Below are positions 1 through 10,600 of a DNA stretch of 64,000 bases, piece after piece. The stretch covers positions 29,782,168-29,846,167 of the forward strand of contig NC_092569.1 in assembly GCF_037975245.1 (NCBI RefSeq), given 5' to 3'. Numbering within the stretch: position 1 is the first letter of the stretch; every line of letters starts with the position of its first letter. The notes under the pieces are model-generated. The model worked only from the letters and a program-made list of their open reading frames with translations. It made no database searches and was not told the origin of the DNA. A program made the position numbers and the translations under genes. The stretch comes from Apostichopus japonicus. Taxonomy: Eukaryota; Echinodermata; Holothuroidea; Aspidochirotida; Stichopodidae.

Positions 1-671
1 TCAGTGGAGTTGTCTCCAAATAATATTTAGAAAGTGAATCGTCTAGTCAGTTCGGTATCACATACGGACTTGGGAAATCAAATGTATGCCTACTGGACAG
101 AGCTTGCATTGGGCAGGATAAAGTTAAGGGTAGACCTGTATTCTAAGAAGCAAATTAAAACTTATGAGTGATGTCAAATTAGTCAGTCATATTTGGAGAA
201 AGAATAAAATTCTGTGATATGCAGATGAAATAGAAGAAAATATCACATTTTTGAGTGAACAATTGTTAGCATCTAACATCTATAAAAGGCCACCTGATTC
301 TATATATTCACTCTGATATTGAAGGTCACATCCTGTCTAACACGGTAAAACAAATTTGCAAAACAAATTATAACTAATTTTAATGTTACAATTTTTCCCC
401 AGACATTGAAGAATGTTATTAAATTGGACATTAAAATATAATGATATAATAGTAGGACATTAAATGTCTCAGTGAGGAAAAGCATATTATTGATAAAATT
501 TTTAATCAAAGAGAAAATAAAAGCTGTTAGCAAAATGCTGATCTACTGGTCCTGCTCTGTTTTGAAACATCAGGCCCTCAAAAGTTTAAGAAAGTTTTTT
601 AAAAGTGGTTAGTTTATTTATTATGGGGTCAAAACTATAACTTCTTTAAAGTTGTGTTTAAAAGTAAGTTG

Positions 672-710
672 GCCTGACGTTTCGATCCTAGCAGGATCTT
701 CTTCAGAGGC
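672..710 (-). ncRNA. Hammerhead-ribozyme-like motif, possibly a Penelope-type element remnant
   Basis: Read on the minus strand: GCCT (710-707), CTGAAGA (706-700, fits the CUGANGA core), a spare A, a 5-bp stem GATCC/GGATC with loop TGCTA, GAAA (683-680), C, GTC (678-676) and AGGC (675-672), which can pair with the opening GCCT. Helix III is almost absent. Known: Penelope-like retroelements carry hammerheads with a very short helix III. The same bases read as codons give SEEDPARIETSG, so a coding relic is an alternative. Confidence 0.4.
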
Positions 711-2586
711 TAAATGACAAGTAACAGTAACAGAAGGGACAAACATGCACAGAATACACACAGGTTAATGAGCATGGTGAACACAAAGATATAGATGTAA
801 GGGGATTAGTAGACAAGGTATGGAGAGCAGAAAGAAAGAAACCAGCAGGGGAAGAGGAGAGGCAGGAGATAAACAGTGGAGGGACAAAGTTATTATATGC
901 TTCTCATAAAGTAGGAAGATCTCATTTCCAAGAATATGTTCATCCAACTTCCAAGCTATGGTAAGCATGTTTCAAGATTTCTCTGTATTTTCCTAGTTCC
1001 TGATAGTAATTAGTTTGTTTATTTCAGTGTATATGTATGTTATATGTTAATTCCATGGAGCCAAATGACTTCACAGAAGTACCTTTTGTTTTTTTTGAGT
1101 TTACACATTACTTGGTTTATGACTTATGTTGTTTAATATCATTTTTTGTTGATGTTATGCCTTGATATATATCATAAGATTATTATTTATTTGTGAGTCT
1201 AAACCATTAGTTCAGTGTCCAATGGGTGAATCATGTTAGTTTGTAACAATTGCAATACCCATCAATATATCCAAAACTTGTATTTTTTCAAATATAAAGA
1301 GATTGATCAACACTGTTGACTCTTATAGTAACTTCGCTATCCCCAAAAATACCAGGGAATTGTCAACTACTTCAAAGAACGACTAATGCGCAGCTTATTT
1401 TAACTTGTCTAGTCGGTGCCATTTTTGTGTTTCCTTGTTGGTTTTGTCAGATTTCTGCCTTGCTTCTTGGCTTACTAAACAAGTCTTTTATACTTTTACA
1501 ATATTCTAATGATGAATCTGTTTGTGCTGCTTTAGATAGGTGATTTGATTTATTTTGTGTGTTGTTACCATATCGTCTTGCCCTGTGGTTGTGTGTATAA
1601 TAATATTGTGACCAGGTAACAGATAACCAGTGAAGTCAAAACAGTTGGCTCTGAGAGCAACAGAGATATCAGAAATTCCAGGCCTTATTTGGACACTAAT
1701 TCATGGAATGACCCAGATAAAGGTCATGTAAACTTGGCAAATTGGTGCTTTTTCTTTCTCTCCCCCCCCCCCCCCCTTTGGTGTAGTCATATTTCTGCCT
1801 TGCTTGTCTTTTCAGCTTCACAAAACTTGATGATGCTTTTATAATATTTTTCTTATCAACATTTTTTAGAGCATGGTTAGTCAATCTGAGTTCCTGTGTA
1901 AGTTGATGTTGGAAACCTCTCCTCAAAGCATACTTGTAAAAAAGCTATCAACTGTTCAACTTTGAATGGCTTATTTATCATTGCATGAACTGCCCACAAG
2001 GTTATTGTAATACCATTAAAGGTCAAAGGTTGGAAACCACAACACAACACAATAGGTATAACAGGCTTAACATCAACCAAGTGCTCTGCACCAGTGGTTT
2101 CTTTATTGATGTTAGTTTACTCTCATTAGAGGAATATAAATAGATAATATTAGTTTAAAAAGAGTCTGGCATCAGCTGGCAGGGGCCATAGGTTTCCTGA
2201 AAGATATAAGCTGAGTGCCAATCTGTGTTGGGGGAATGGTCCACAATGGTCCGCCTGGATAATGGTGAAGGCCATTTCTGGAAGCTGTCAAAAGAAGGTA
2301 AGACAATGGTGAAACTATGGCAAACTCATTAGTGATTGATATTTGGGCTTAGGGGAGTGAAAATGCTTACAAGCATGGTATTTGATGTGAACAATTCAAG
2401 GTGTTGTAGTGAGCTTTACGTGCCTACAGTTTACAACAACGGCCATACCTAGTAGATTATCATGATTTATATCACCAGTGTGTGATTCAGAGATAAATAC
2501 CAAGTTGGTGACATTATCAATGTGGTTCCAAGATGGGGCTGGTGGAAGTGGCATTTGCATGTCAGTGTTTTATGGTTAATTTATAG

Positions 2587-2965
2587 AAGGCATTGTGGTT
2601 AAGGCAGTGGACTTGTGATCTAAGGATTACAGGTTCGAGTCCTGGCCAGTTCATTGCATTGTGTCCTTGGGCAAGGCACTTTATCTCCATTGCCTCTCTT
2701 CACCCAGGTGTATAAATGGGGACTTGCGAGGTAACTTTTAAATATAGTTGCGTGTGCCGGTTTGTGGCTGCACCCTCTTGGGAAGTCCCTACGGGGACAC
2801 ATGGTTGTGGTGCACTGTGGTGCCCCAGGAGAGATTGATTGAATTGTGTACACTTTGGTGTGTAGGTGTGACAAGTTACCAATGACCAGGGTTAAGTTGT
2901 ACATGCTATGGTACACTCTTTGGGGTGTGGATAGCATTCTAAATGATGGTTTATAAAAATAATAA
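2587..2965 (+). mobile_element. tRNA-derived SINE
   Basis: A-box-like TGGTTAAGGCAGTGGACTTG and B-box GGTTCGAGTCC at the right spacing give a tRNA-like head. Next comes a conserved-type body (GTGTCCTTGGGCAAGGCACT) and an A/T-rich tail (AAAATAATAATAT). Ends are approximate. Confidence 0.75.
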
Positions 2966-5568
2966 TATAAATTCAGAACTAGTGCACTCTGACAAAGTTG
3001 TGTGGTAGCTAATGTGTTCTCTCATTGGTTTAGTCAATGTAGGCTTTATAATGTGGGCATTGAGTCACATAACTCATGAATGTTTACTGTATCTTGGTAA
3101 CAACTCTTTCGGTGCAATAATTAAATAATATACCTTGTGTAAATTTCGTTTTTATATGATAATATATATTAGTGTTCTAACTTATTCAGCTGATTATTAA
3201 CACTGCATAGAACTTCCTTTGTTCTTTGATTTTCTGACAGTAAGAAAAAACAATATATCTATGATTGTTCCTTCTCATGTTCTGCCATTACTGATGAAGA
3301 CTATTTAATAATTGCTGCTAGTTCAAATATGGAGTTATCTGGGAGAACTATCTTGCAGGAAGGTGTACTAGAAGGTTGGTAATTGTTAAAGAAATCAATT
3401 TATCAAACCACATGTGGTACGTACATATCATAATACCAGGGAAACTTCGGTCACACATTCCATCACAAACCAACCAATACTTAGAGGGACACTGTAAATC
3501 GAATTAACTTACAGACCACCATAATCCATGTCATAACATTCCTCACATATACAACCTTGTTCCAGTATTTTCTGTACAGCAAACTCTCTCATTCATCCAT
3601 ATTTCGTTGGTACTTTTTTTCGGTTAACAAATCTAAATGTTTCACCATGTTGGACTCCTTCCTTTCTCAGGAATAGTGCAGAAGCACATTATGATAATTG
3701 TGATTGTTAGCCACCTAGTACCGACAGAGATGAATTTTACCAAACATAAGTTATTCATTATTATCAGCAACTCTAAAGGCTCAGCTATGGCTGAATGGAA
3801 TTTGTAATTAATACCGAAAGAGGCTTAGTAGCCCAATGTATCGATGATTGGTGCCTTAAAATTATGTTATATTTCACTATTTTATGTCTTTATCCATTCA
3901 TAAATTCTATCATTGATAGAAAAGGAAGTTAACTTAAAAGTCATATTAAAATGTTACTAAAAGATAAGGATGAACAAATAACACAGTAGTAAGTTTTGAT
4001 AGTACTGTATTGCAATAACAGTGTGTGTGATTAATAACAAGACTCTTGAAAAGTAAAAGTACTGCATCTAACTTTTCTCTACAACTATTAAGATATTTGG
4101 TCTAGGTTGGATACAGTATATTAAAATATTAAAAAAGTATTAATCCAACTTATAATGAATACAGATAGTACTGGTTAGATAAAAAAAAAATTAGACAACA
4201 TTTAATGTCACCTTATTAAGTTAATGTAAAATTAAGAAAATATGAAAGGAAAGAGAATATATAAATCAGTGGTAAAAATATATTACAAATTTATGAGATT
4301 AAAGTTACTTTTCTTTGTCTGTTTTTTTTGTCTTTGTACAATTATTAAAATGAAGCCATGATTAAACTAGCAATATATCATGCAATTAATTGTAACCTAA
4401 GTTTACTTCACATGTATCTAGTAGTTCCAATCCTTTCTTATCCTCTCTTTGGGATGTGGGGATCTAATACTGGAATCAGGTTGAAGCCTAACAGAGTGTT
4501 CCACCCATCAACAAAGACCGTAACCATCATCCTGGTTAACAAATATTATTCAATGTAAAGATCAGGGCAAGTCAATCCATACGTCAGGTGTTGTTGCATG
4601 ATTGCATGAAGAATACCTACAGAATCTTGCAATGTGAAGTCATGGAGGGAGGGAGGGGTGAATAAAGTTAGCGGGATTGGCATATTGTCCATGTTTACAT
4701 GGTGTGCAGCATTACATTGTTCACTTAATTGTCAAAAGTATCATTATTTTATAGTGTCATCGTCACATAAATTATGGCTTTAATTGTCAAACTGAGGAGG
4801 AAAATGTTTTTTTGCTTATGAAAAAAGTATTTTCTAGAAGACCAATGGATTATTACCTTTCAGTTCATAATTTATCTGCTTTAAATAGCAAATACTCATA
4901 CTAAGCAATTTGTGCTTACTTAGATGATGTCAACAGAATATCGCCACTTGCGATATTTGATAAATTAACCTTTTAAAAGTGATATTTGAAAGCGATATTT
5001 GCACTTAAAAGCGATATTCGATAAATCAACCTCTTAAAAACTCAAAAGTGAAAACCGTTCTGCAAACTGCAAAAGAAATAATTTCCCACATACAGGTAGT
5101 CGGATAAAATGTTCCTTACAGCATCTCCCATCTTGAACATACCATAGCACTTGGGATCATCTTAACAAAGTCTGTCTAAAGCATTGGTCCTTTAGTGTCT
5201 TACACTGGATCCTACAACCTGTGTCAATACACCTACATAGCAAAATAATTTACTCATTATTAGTTGAAGTAAATAATCTGTTAAACAATAATAATTATAA
5301 AAATAATATTGAGGTTTGTATAAAGTGCAATTTCACAATCTGGTGGTACAATGATGAAGTTGGAGTTAATGAATCTCCTTTTGGAACAAGCAAATGGTTT
5401 CAGCCAATCCAGTACTTATAATTAATAAATAATGTGAGAATGTTACTGTATGTGACCAAACACACAGCAATTCACATGTTAAATGCATCATGATTTCTCA
5501 TCACCACTGCCTATTTACTGAACCTACCACACAATGGTAGGCACACATTCCTGAATGAAACATTACAA

Positions 5569-5731
5569 TTAATCTACAGTACCCAACTTATGAATGTGTT
5601 TATAACCTGAACTGTCACCTAGGCTATAGTATCCTACCACACCCGCTGTATGTCATAACTTATGAATGTCCTGTTTCTGACCTGTCACCTACAGTAGACT
5701 ATAGTATCCTATTACACCCGCTGTATGTCAT
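5569..5731. repeat. 75-bp tandem duplication reaching the XKR stop codon
   Basis: CACCCGCTGTATGTCAT occurs at about 5640 and again at about 5715; the preceding CTATAGTATCCTA and ACTTATGAATG segments are also doubled. The second copy covers the stop codon of the XKR gene (5728-5730). Confidence 0.75.
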
Positions 5732-7655
5732 GGATTCTCCGGTGTACTCATAAGCCTTGACACCCTACTGGCCACTATGTCCGTCGGAATTCTGTTAAAT
5801 GATCTCCGTGACTTTTTGAGTTCCGTTTTGGGGGTGTTGGTCATGCTCTCTTTTATATCTTCAATTTTCACGTTCCCAAATGATTTCCTTGGTTTACATC
5901 TCTGGTTTTCTTTACCAGCGTCCGAGGACTGCTTGTACTTCTGTGGCCTTTGGTTTTTACCGCTCTGAATTTCACTCAGTGGGCTCGTTTGTCCGGATAA
6001 AATGTTATCGGTATTTTCATGCCGACGTTCGATGTCTGCCTCTTCAGTTTTGTCATTTCCAAAGTGTCTGTTTGTGTCACCGACTTCAGGGACAGGCTGG
6101 ACTTCAGGTATTATGACCGGTTTAGATACTTTTAAGTGGGGTATGCTATCACAGGTACCAGAGTTTCTACAAATATCGATGCCAGACCTTGTACTACCAC
6201 CCAACATAGGTAGCGTAGATTTGTTTAAGTCAAGTTCATTCCCACGTACAGACACCTTTTCCTCGAGGGTGGAGTTACCACTTTGACATTTTACCCCTGT
6301 AATTTCATGCTGACCCGAACGCTTGAAACTGAGGGCGCTAGCTTCAGCTGAATGATATCTCTGATGTGTCGTTGGTTGGCTTTTCTGCGTTATGTCGTTG
6401 ATACGTAAAGCAGATTCTGGTTCCTCTCGAAAATTCACAGCATTTTTTGCATCTAAGTTTGTCATTGCTTCGCTTGAATTTGGTTCTGGTGTCATAGTAT
6501 TTCCATGTGAACCCATACTCAGCCTATGTCTAATCGATTGGATACCGGGCTTCAATGCAGCGGAGTTTACTTTGACAAGTCCAGCATCACTCGTAGTTTG
6601 TGAATTAGCTATCTTGGACTCTTCATTTAAGGATCCTTTATTCCCAACACTGGTTACCGTTTTCATGTTCTCTTTGCCACCAAGAGGCGATGAATCACTT
6701 AAATTACTGTTTGACAAACGTAGAGCCTCAAAAACTTTCATTTTGGCTTTGACATTGTCTACAGGTAACTTTAGGAGGTCCTTCGGTGTCCCCAAAATGC
6801 CAATTTTCTTGGAATCAATCGTTGCTGTCCCCTTGGGAGTATTACATGACTCCCGTTGCAAGCGTGTGACTCCAACCGTTCCGTCATTCTCACCCTTGTC
6901 TTCAAACCGGAGTTGCCTCCTGAAGGATCGGTGCATTTTACGATCGGCTCCTCCCTTCAGTAACTTTTTGCTGACAGAATCGACTCTCAAAAGCGACTGA
7001 GGCTTTCGTTCGTGTTCCCTGCTTAGAGCAGAGTCCGGAATATTAGCTACTTCAGCACTGGCACATTGGCCGCTCACCCTGTTGACAAGATCCTCTCCTA
7101 TGGGGAGGTCATCAGGACTAAGAAAATTAAAGAAATCTCTCGTTAAACTCTTCCTCTCTCTGGCAAACTGATCCATCCAAATAGACGTAGAATTAGTTTC
7201 CGAACTCTCAGTAAACACAAGCCCATTAACAGACTTAGCCAGAGATATTCCACAGCTCTTAGATGCATCGTTATCATGGAGAATGCAACTATCACTCTGG
7301 GTCCTCTGAAGTCCTTTCGACTGCCGCTCATCACCACCGATGTGAGATGTTTCATCGTGGTAGGTAATACTCGATAACAGCTTCGACTCCGGAGATAGCG
7401 GCCTGGACACCGGAGTTGTGAATTGCGAGATTGGAAGAGCGAGGGCGCTCTGATGATTAACAACTGATCCAACACATGGTGAAGGTGTGGGAGAACGAGG
7501 GCTGATTTCTGCCTCTAACCCTCTGCCTTTTGAGATGTTCAAGATATCTTCATGTTTAAGGCACGGCTGATGTTTGCTTGTGTCACCCCTACTACAGCAG
7601 CTAACTGATGAATGCGGATGTAGGTATCGGTAATAGAGAACCATACTGGTTACAC
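5728..7655 (-). CDS. XKR exon 6, end of core and 640-residue tail
   Basis: Acceptor TTCTTCAG before 7655. The first residues (GVTSMVLYYRYLHP) close the XKR core; the rest, about residues 355-984, is hydrophilic and rich in Ser, Thr, Asn and Lys, with basic patches (KMHRSFRRQLRFED and, near the end, KKSRRSFNRIP) and proline-directed sites (SPRSPTPSP). No known domain was recognised. The exon is visibly richer in CpG than the flanking introns and fully open for 1.9 kb, so it is real coding sequence. The TGA stop is at 5728-5730, on the edge of a 75-bp tandem duplication. Confidence 0.85.
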
Positions 7656-10600
7656 CTGAAGAAGAAAGAGAGAGTGTTGGTGAAAACTCTCCTTACTCAT
7701 TAAGGCATTATTACTGTATATCTAGTTGGGTGTGGGAGCCATCTTGAATAAAATCAAATATTGGTCACTTCTGATTCCAAATATAAATTTATGAATAGAA
7801 ACTTGACTCAAGACATGTTAAACAAATTAGAAAAGAGCAAAGAAAATGTTTGGCTACACATCTGTGTGTCCCCTCGGACAAGTTACAAGTTACCTTGCAG
7901 ATCCCCATTTATACATATACATACATATAAGAGGGCAAGGCATTATGTGCGAAGTTTAGTAATTTTATCTTTTCTTTATTATATCCATACTAGATTTGCA
8001 AAATGTCTTAAGTACCAAACGAGTAAATTCTTGAAGGTACAAGCACAATGCTATCAAGTAACTTCCAAACTTGTAGAAAGAGCTAGACAAAGGTGTGAGA
8101 AGAGGTAGAAATTGCCATGGTATATGTATAAGTTATAAGTATAAGTTGTAAGTATAAGTTATACGTATAAGTATAAGTAAGAGGGCAAGGCATTAAGTGT
8201 GAGGTTCAGTATTTTGATCTTTCTGTAATAGTACCCATACTAGATTTGAAAATGCTTTAAGTACCAGAACGAGTACAAATCCATTGAAGGTAAGTACCAG
8301 TACAGGTTATAACGCTGGAATACGAATAATAATAATAATTAAATTTGTATAGCACAAATATCCAGAAAAACTGTTCCATGTGTTTCACAAACAAAGTATG
8401 TATGCAAAAGATGAGATTTTAGAGTACACATTTACCAAAAATCTGAATTGCTATAGTTACTAGTGTTATCAAGAGATGACAATAAAACTTTTGAGGAGAA
8501 AGGGTTTGACGCCGATTATGTTCTGCCTTAGAGGTGTGACCTAAAGGATGGAATTGGTTAGTCCTGGACTTTATGTTCTAATAAAAGATAAACTAAAATA
8601 ACAATACAACAAACAATACTGTGTGCAAAATGTATCGTTATGTAAGTTTACCTTGTGTTAGAAAATTCAAATAATATGCAAAATATTCTAACGACAAAGC
8701 AGCTGTAAGCATGTTATAAATACAGCTGGCTACTCACCGACAAAGAAACCACCAAAGACTATCGTGAAGCCAATCTCGGTGTAGATGCCCTTTCGAACAG
8801 CAGAAAAGTTCCAGAGGATCAAACAGAAAACATTCTCCACGAAGATGACGGAATAAAAGATGAAGACACGGTACCTTGAAGTGCCTTCCTTCAGATTAAA
8901 GAAGCAGAAAATGTAAACCACAGCGATGACTGCGTTAAAGAGACGCTCCTCGAACCAACTGCTGCAAAAGTCAGTGTTTTGAAGGAAAACCCAAACGGCC
9001 ATCACGAACCAATGAATGGCTAAATATGGGAGAATATGAGAAAGAATTAGAAGACTTAGTTAGAAACGAATCATTTACAATTTAATGAGTTACCACTGTA
9101 TATCGGTATCAAAGACAAATCTTGAAATTTGAAATAACATACCACCATGCTGTCTAAAGGAGGGAATGACATATCTAAGCAGGTATCTCTTTTTGAGGGT
9201 CAGATTGACAGATGTTTAAGACTGCATTGCTATGAAAGATTGTATCAATTTGGTGATATCTGCAAACATGTCAACTATTTTTGGAAGGAGTTAAGATAAT
9301 AAATGACAGAACAACACATCAATCTATTCAAATAATCTTTCATTCTCTATGAACATTAAGTATTTGTTGTGGAACTGGAACAACAGACTGTACCCAAGTC
9401 AATGCACAACAGGAAAAGGTTACACTGCAAACTAACAGTGAGTTTCTAAGTAACATAATCAAATATCTTACTGATGACTCTAGAGCAGGGGTGGGCAACC
9501 GTTTTGAATGAATGGGCCAGATATAAGGAGTGAGAAATTGACTGGGCCGCACCTAATCAACGACCTGCTGTTGATTTCAAATATTTGATTCCGAGGACTT
9601 TCAAGCAATAGGTGTGTGTACTTAATCTGTATTCACAAAAACATAATGTCAATACAGTACAGTTGATAATTATCGGGGATAATAGGCCTACCTGACATAG
9701 TGCTGATGAATTCTAAGCAGCTAGCTCGTTTTTTGTGATGATGTAAATTAGATTTTTTTAAACTTTTTCATGAGACATCTCACAGGCTGCACAAAAATCA
9801 CTGGCACGCCGCATGTGGCCCACAGGCCGTAGGTTGCCCACCCCTGCTCTAGAGGAATATATGTAATAAATATCTTACTGATGACTAGGAATACATAAGC
9901 TTTGAAGACGGTGGCAAAGAGGACGAGAGCAACGACCCTGGATGATATCATGCCGATCCGCCAAACCGCTTGCAATAACACTCCAGGCCAAGAGACAACT
10001 TTCTTATCCTCTCGGACTCTACGATGTATTCTGCTATAGACAGCAATGGCCCAGCACAGGGAGACCAAAGACACGGTGGCTGAAATGCCTGGAATGAACA
10101 AACACCAAAATTTAACATAGCAAAAGTTAGATAAAGAAATCCTTAAAAAATTAATGAAAAGAGTTAACGTTTAGGATGATGATATTGAGCACCATGTCAG
10201 TGTACTGTCACTTCAAACAAGAACTAATATTGTAACTTTGTGTATAAACAAATTACCGTACGAAAAGCTACAAAACAGTTTCTTGGAGTATGGAGATGGT
10301 TTGTCGATCAGGAGAACTAAAACAGGATATCTAAGAGGGTACAAGAAATACTGATTATAGTCAAGAAGATCAGTTCTTCAGAAAAATATTCATACAGTCA
10401 GGGGACTGTCAGGCTAGCAAAGACCATATCCAATAAATTAATATAAGGATTACAAACAAAAACAAAAAATGGCACAAAATAGAAAAAAAAAATACATATG
10501 AAATTCTGAAATAAGGATTTTGATTGCACATGATCCCTGAGCCTATATTGTTAATGAAATGTTCTGCACTTGTAAAGAGACCACACACTGTGATGAAGTA

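Larger units (their letters stand above)
1..5560. other. Intergenic region downstream of the XKR gene
   Basis: AT-rich with no supportable gene. Holds a hammerhead-like motif (672-710), poly-C at about 1764-1778, a SINE near 2587-2965, and a short repeat of GCGATATTTGATAAAT-type segments at about 4940-5045. All open frames here are short and unlike known proteins. Confidence 0.6.

Noticed and set aside
6392-7000. 202-codon plus-strand open frame
   Set aside because: It lies antisense to the XKR tail exon; the minus-strand frame is longer and joins the XKR core in phase.
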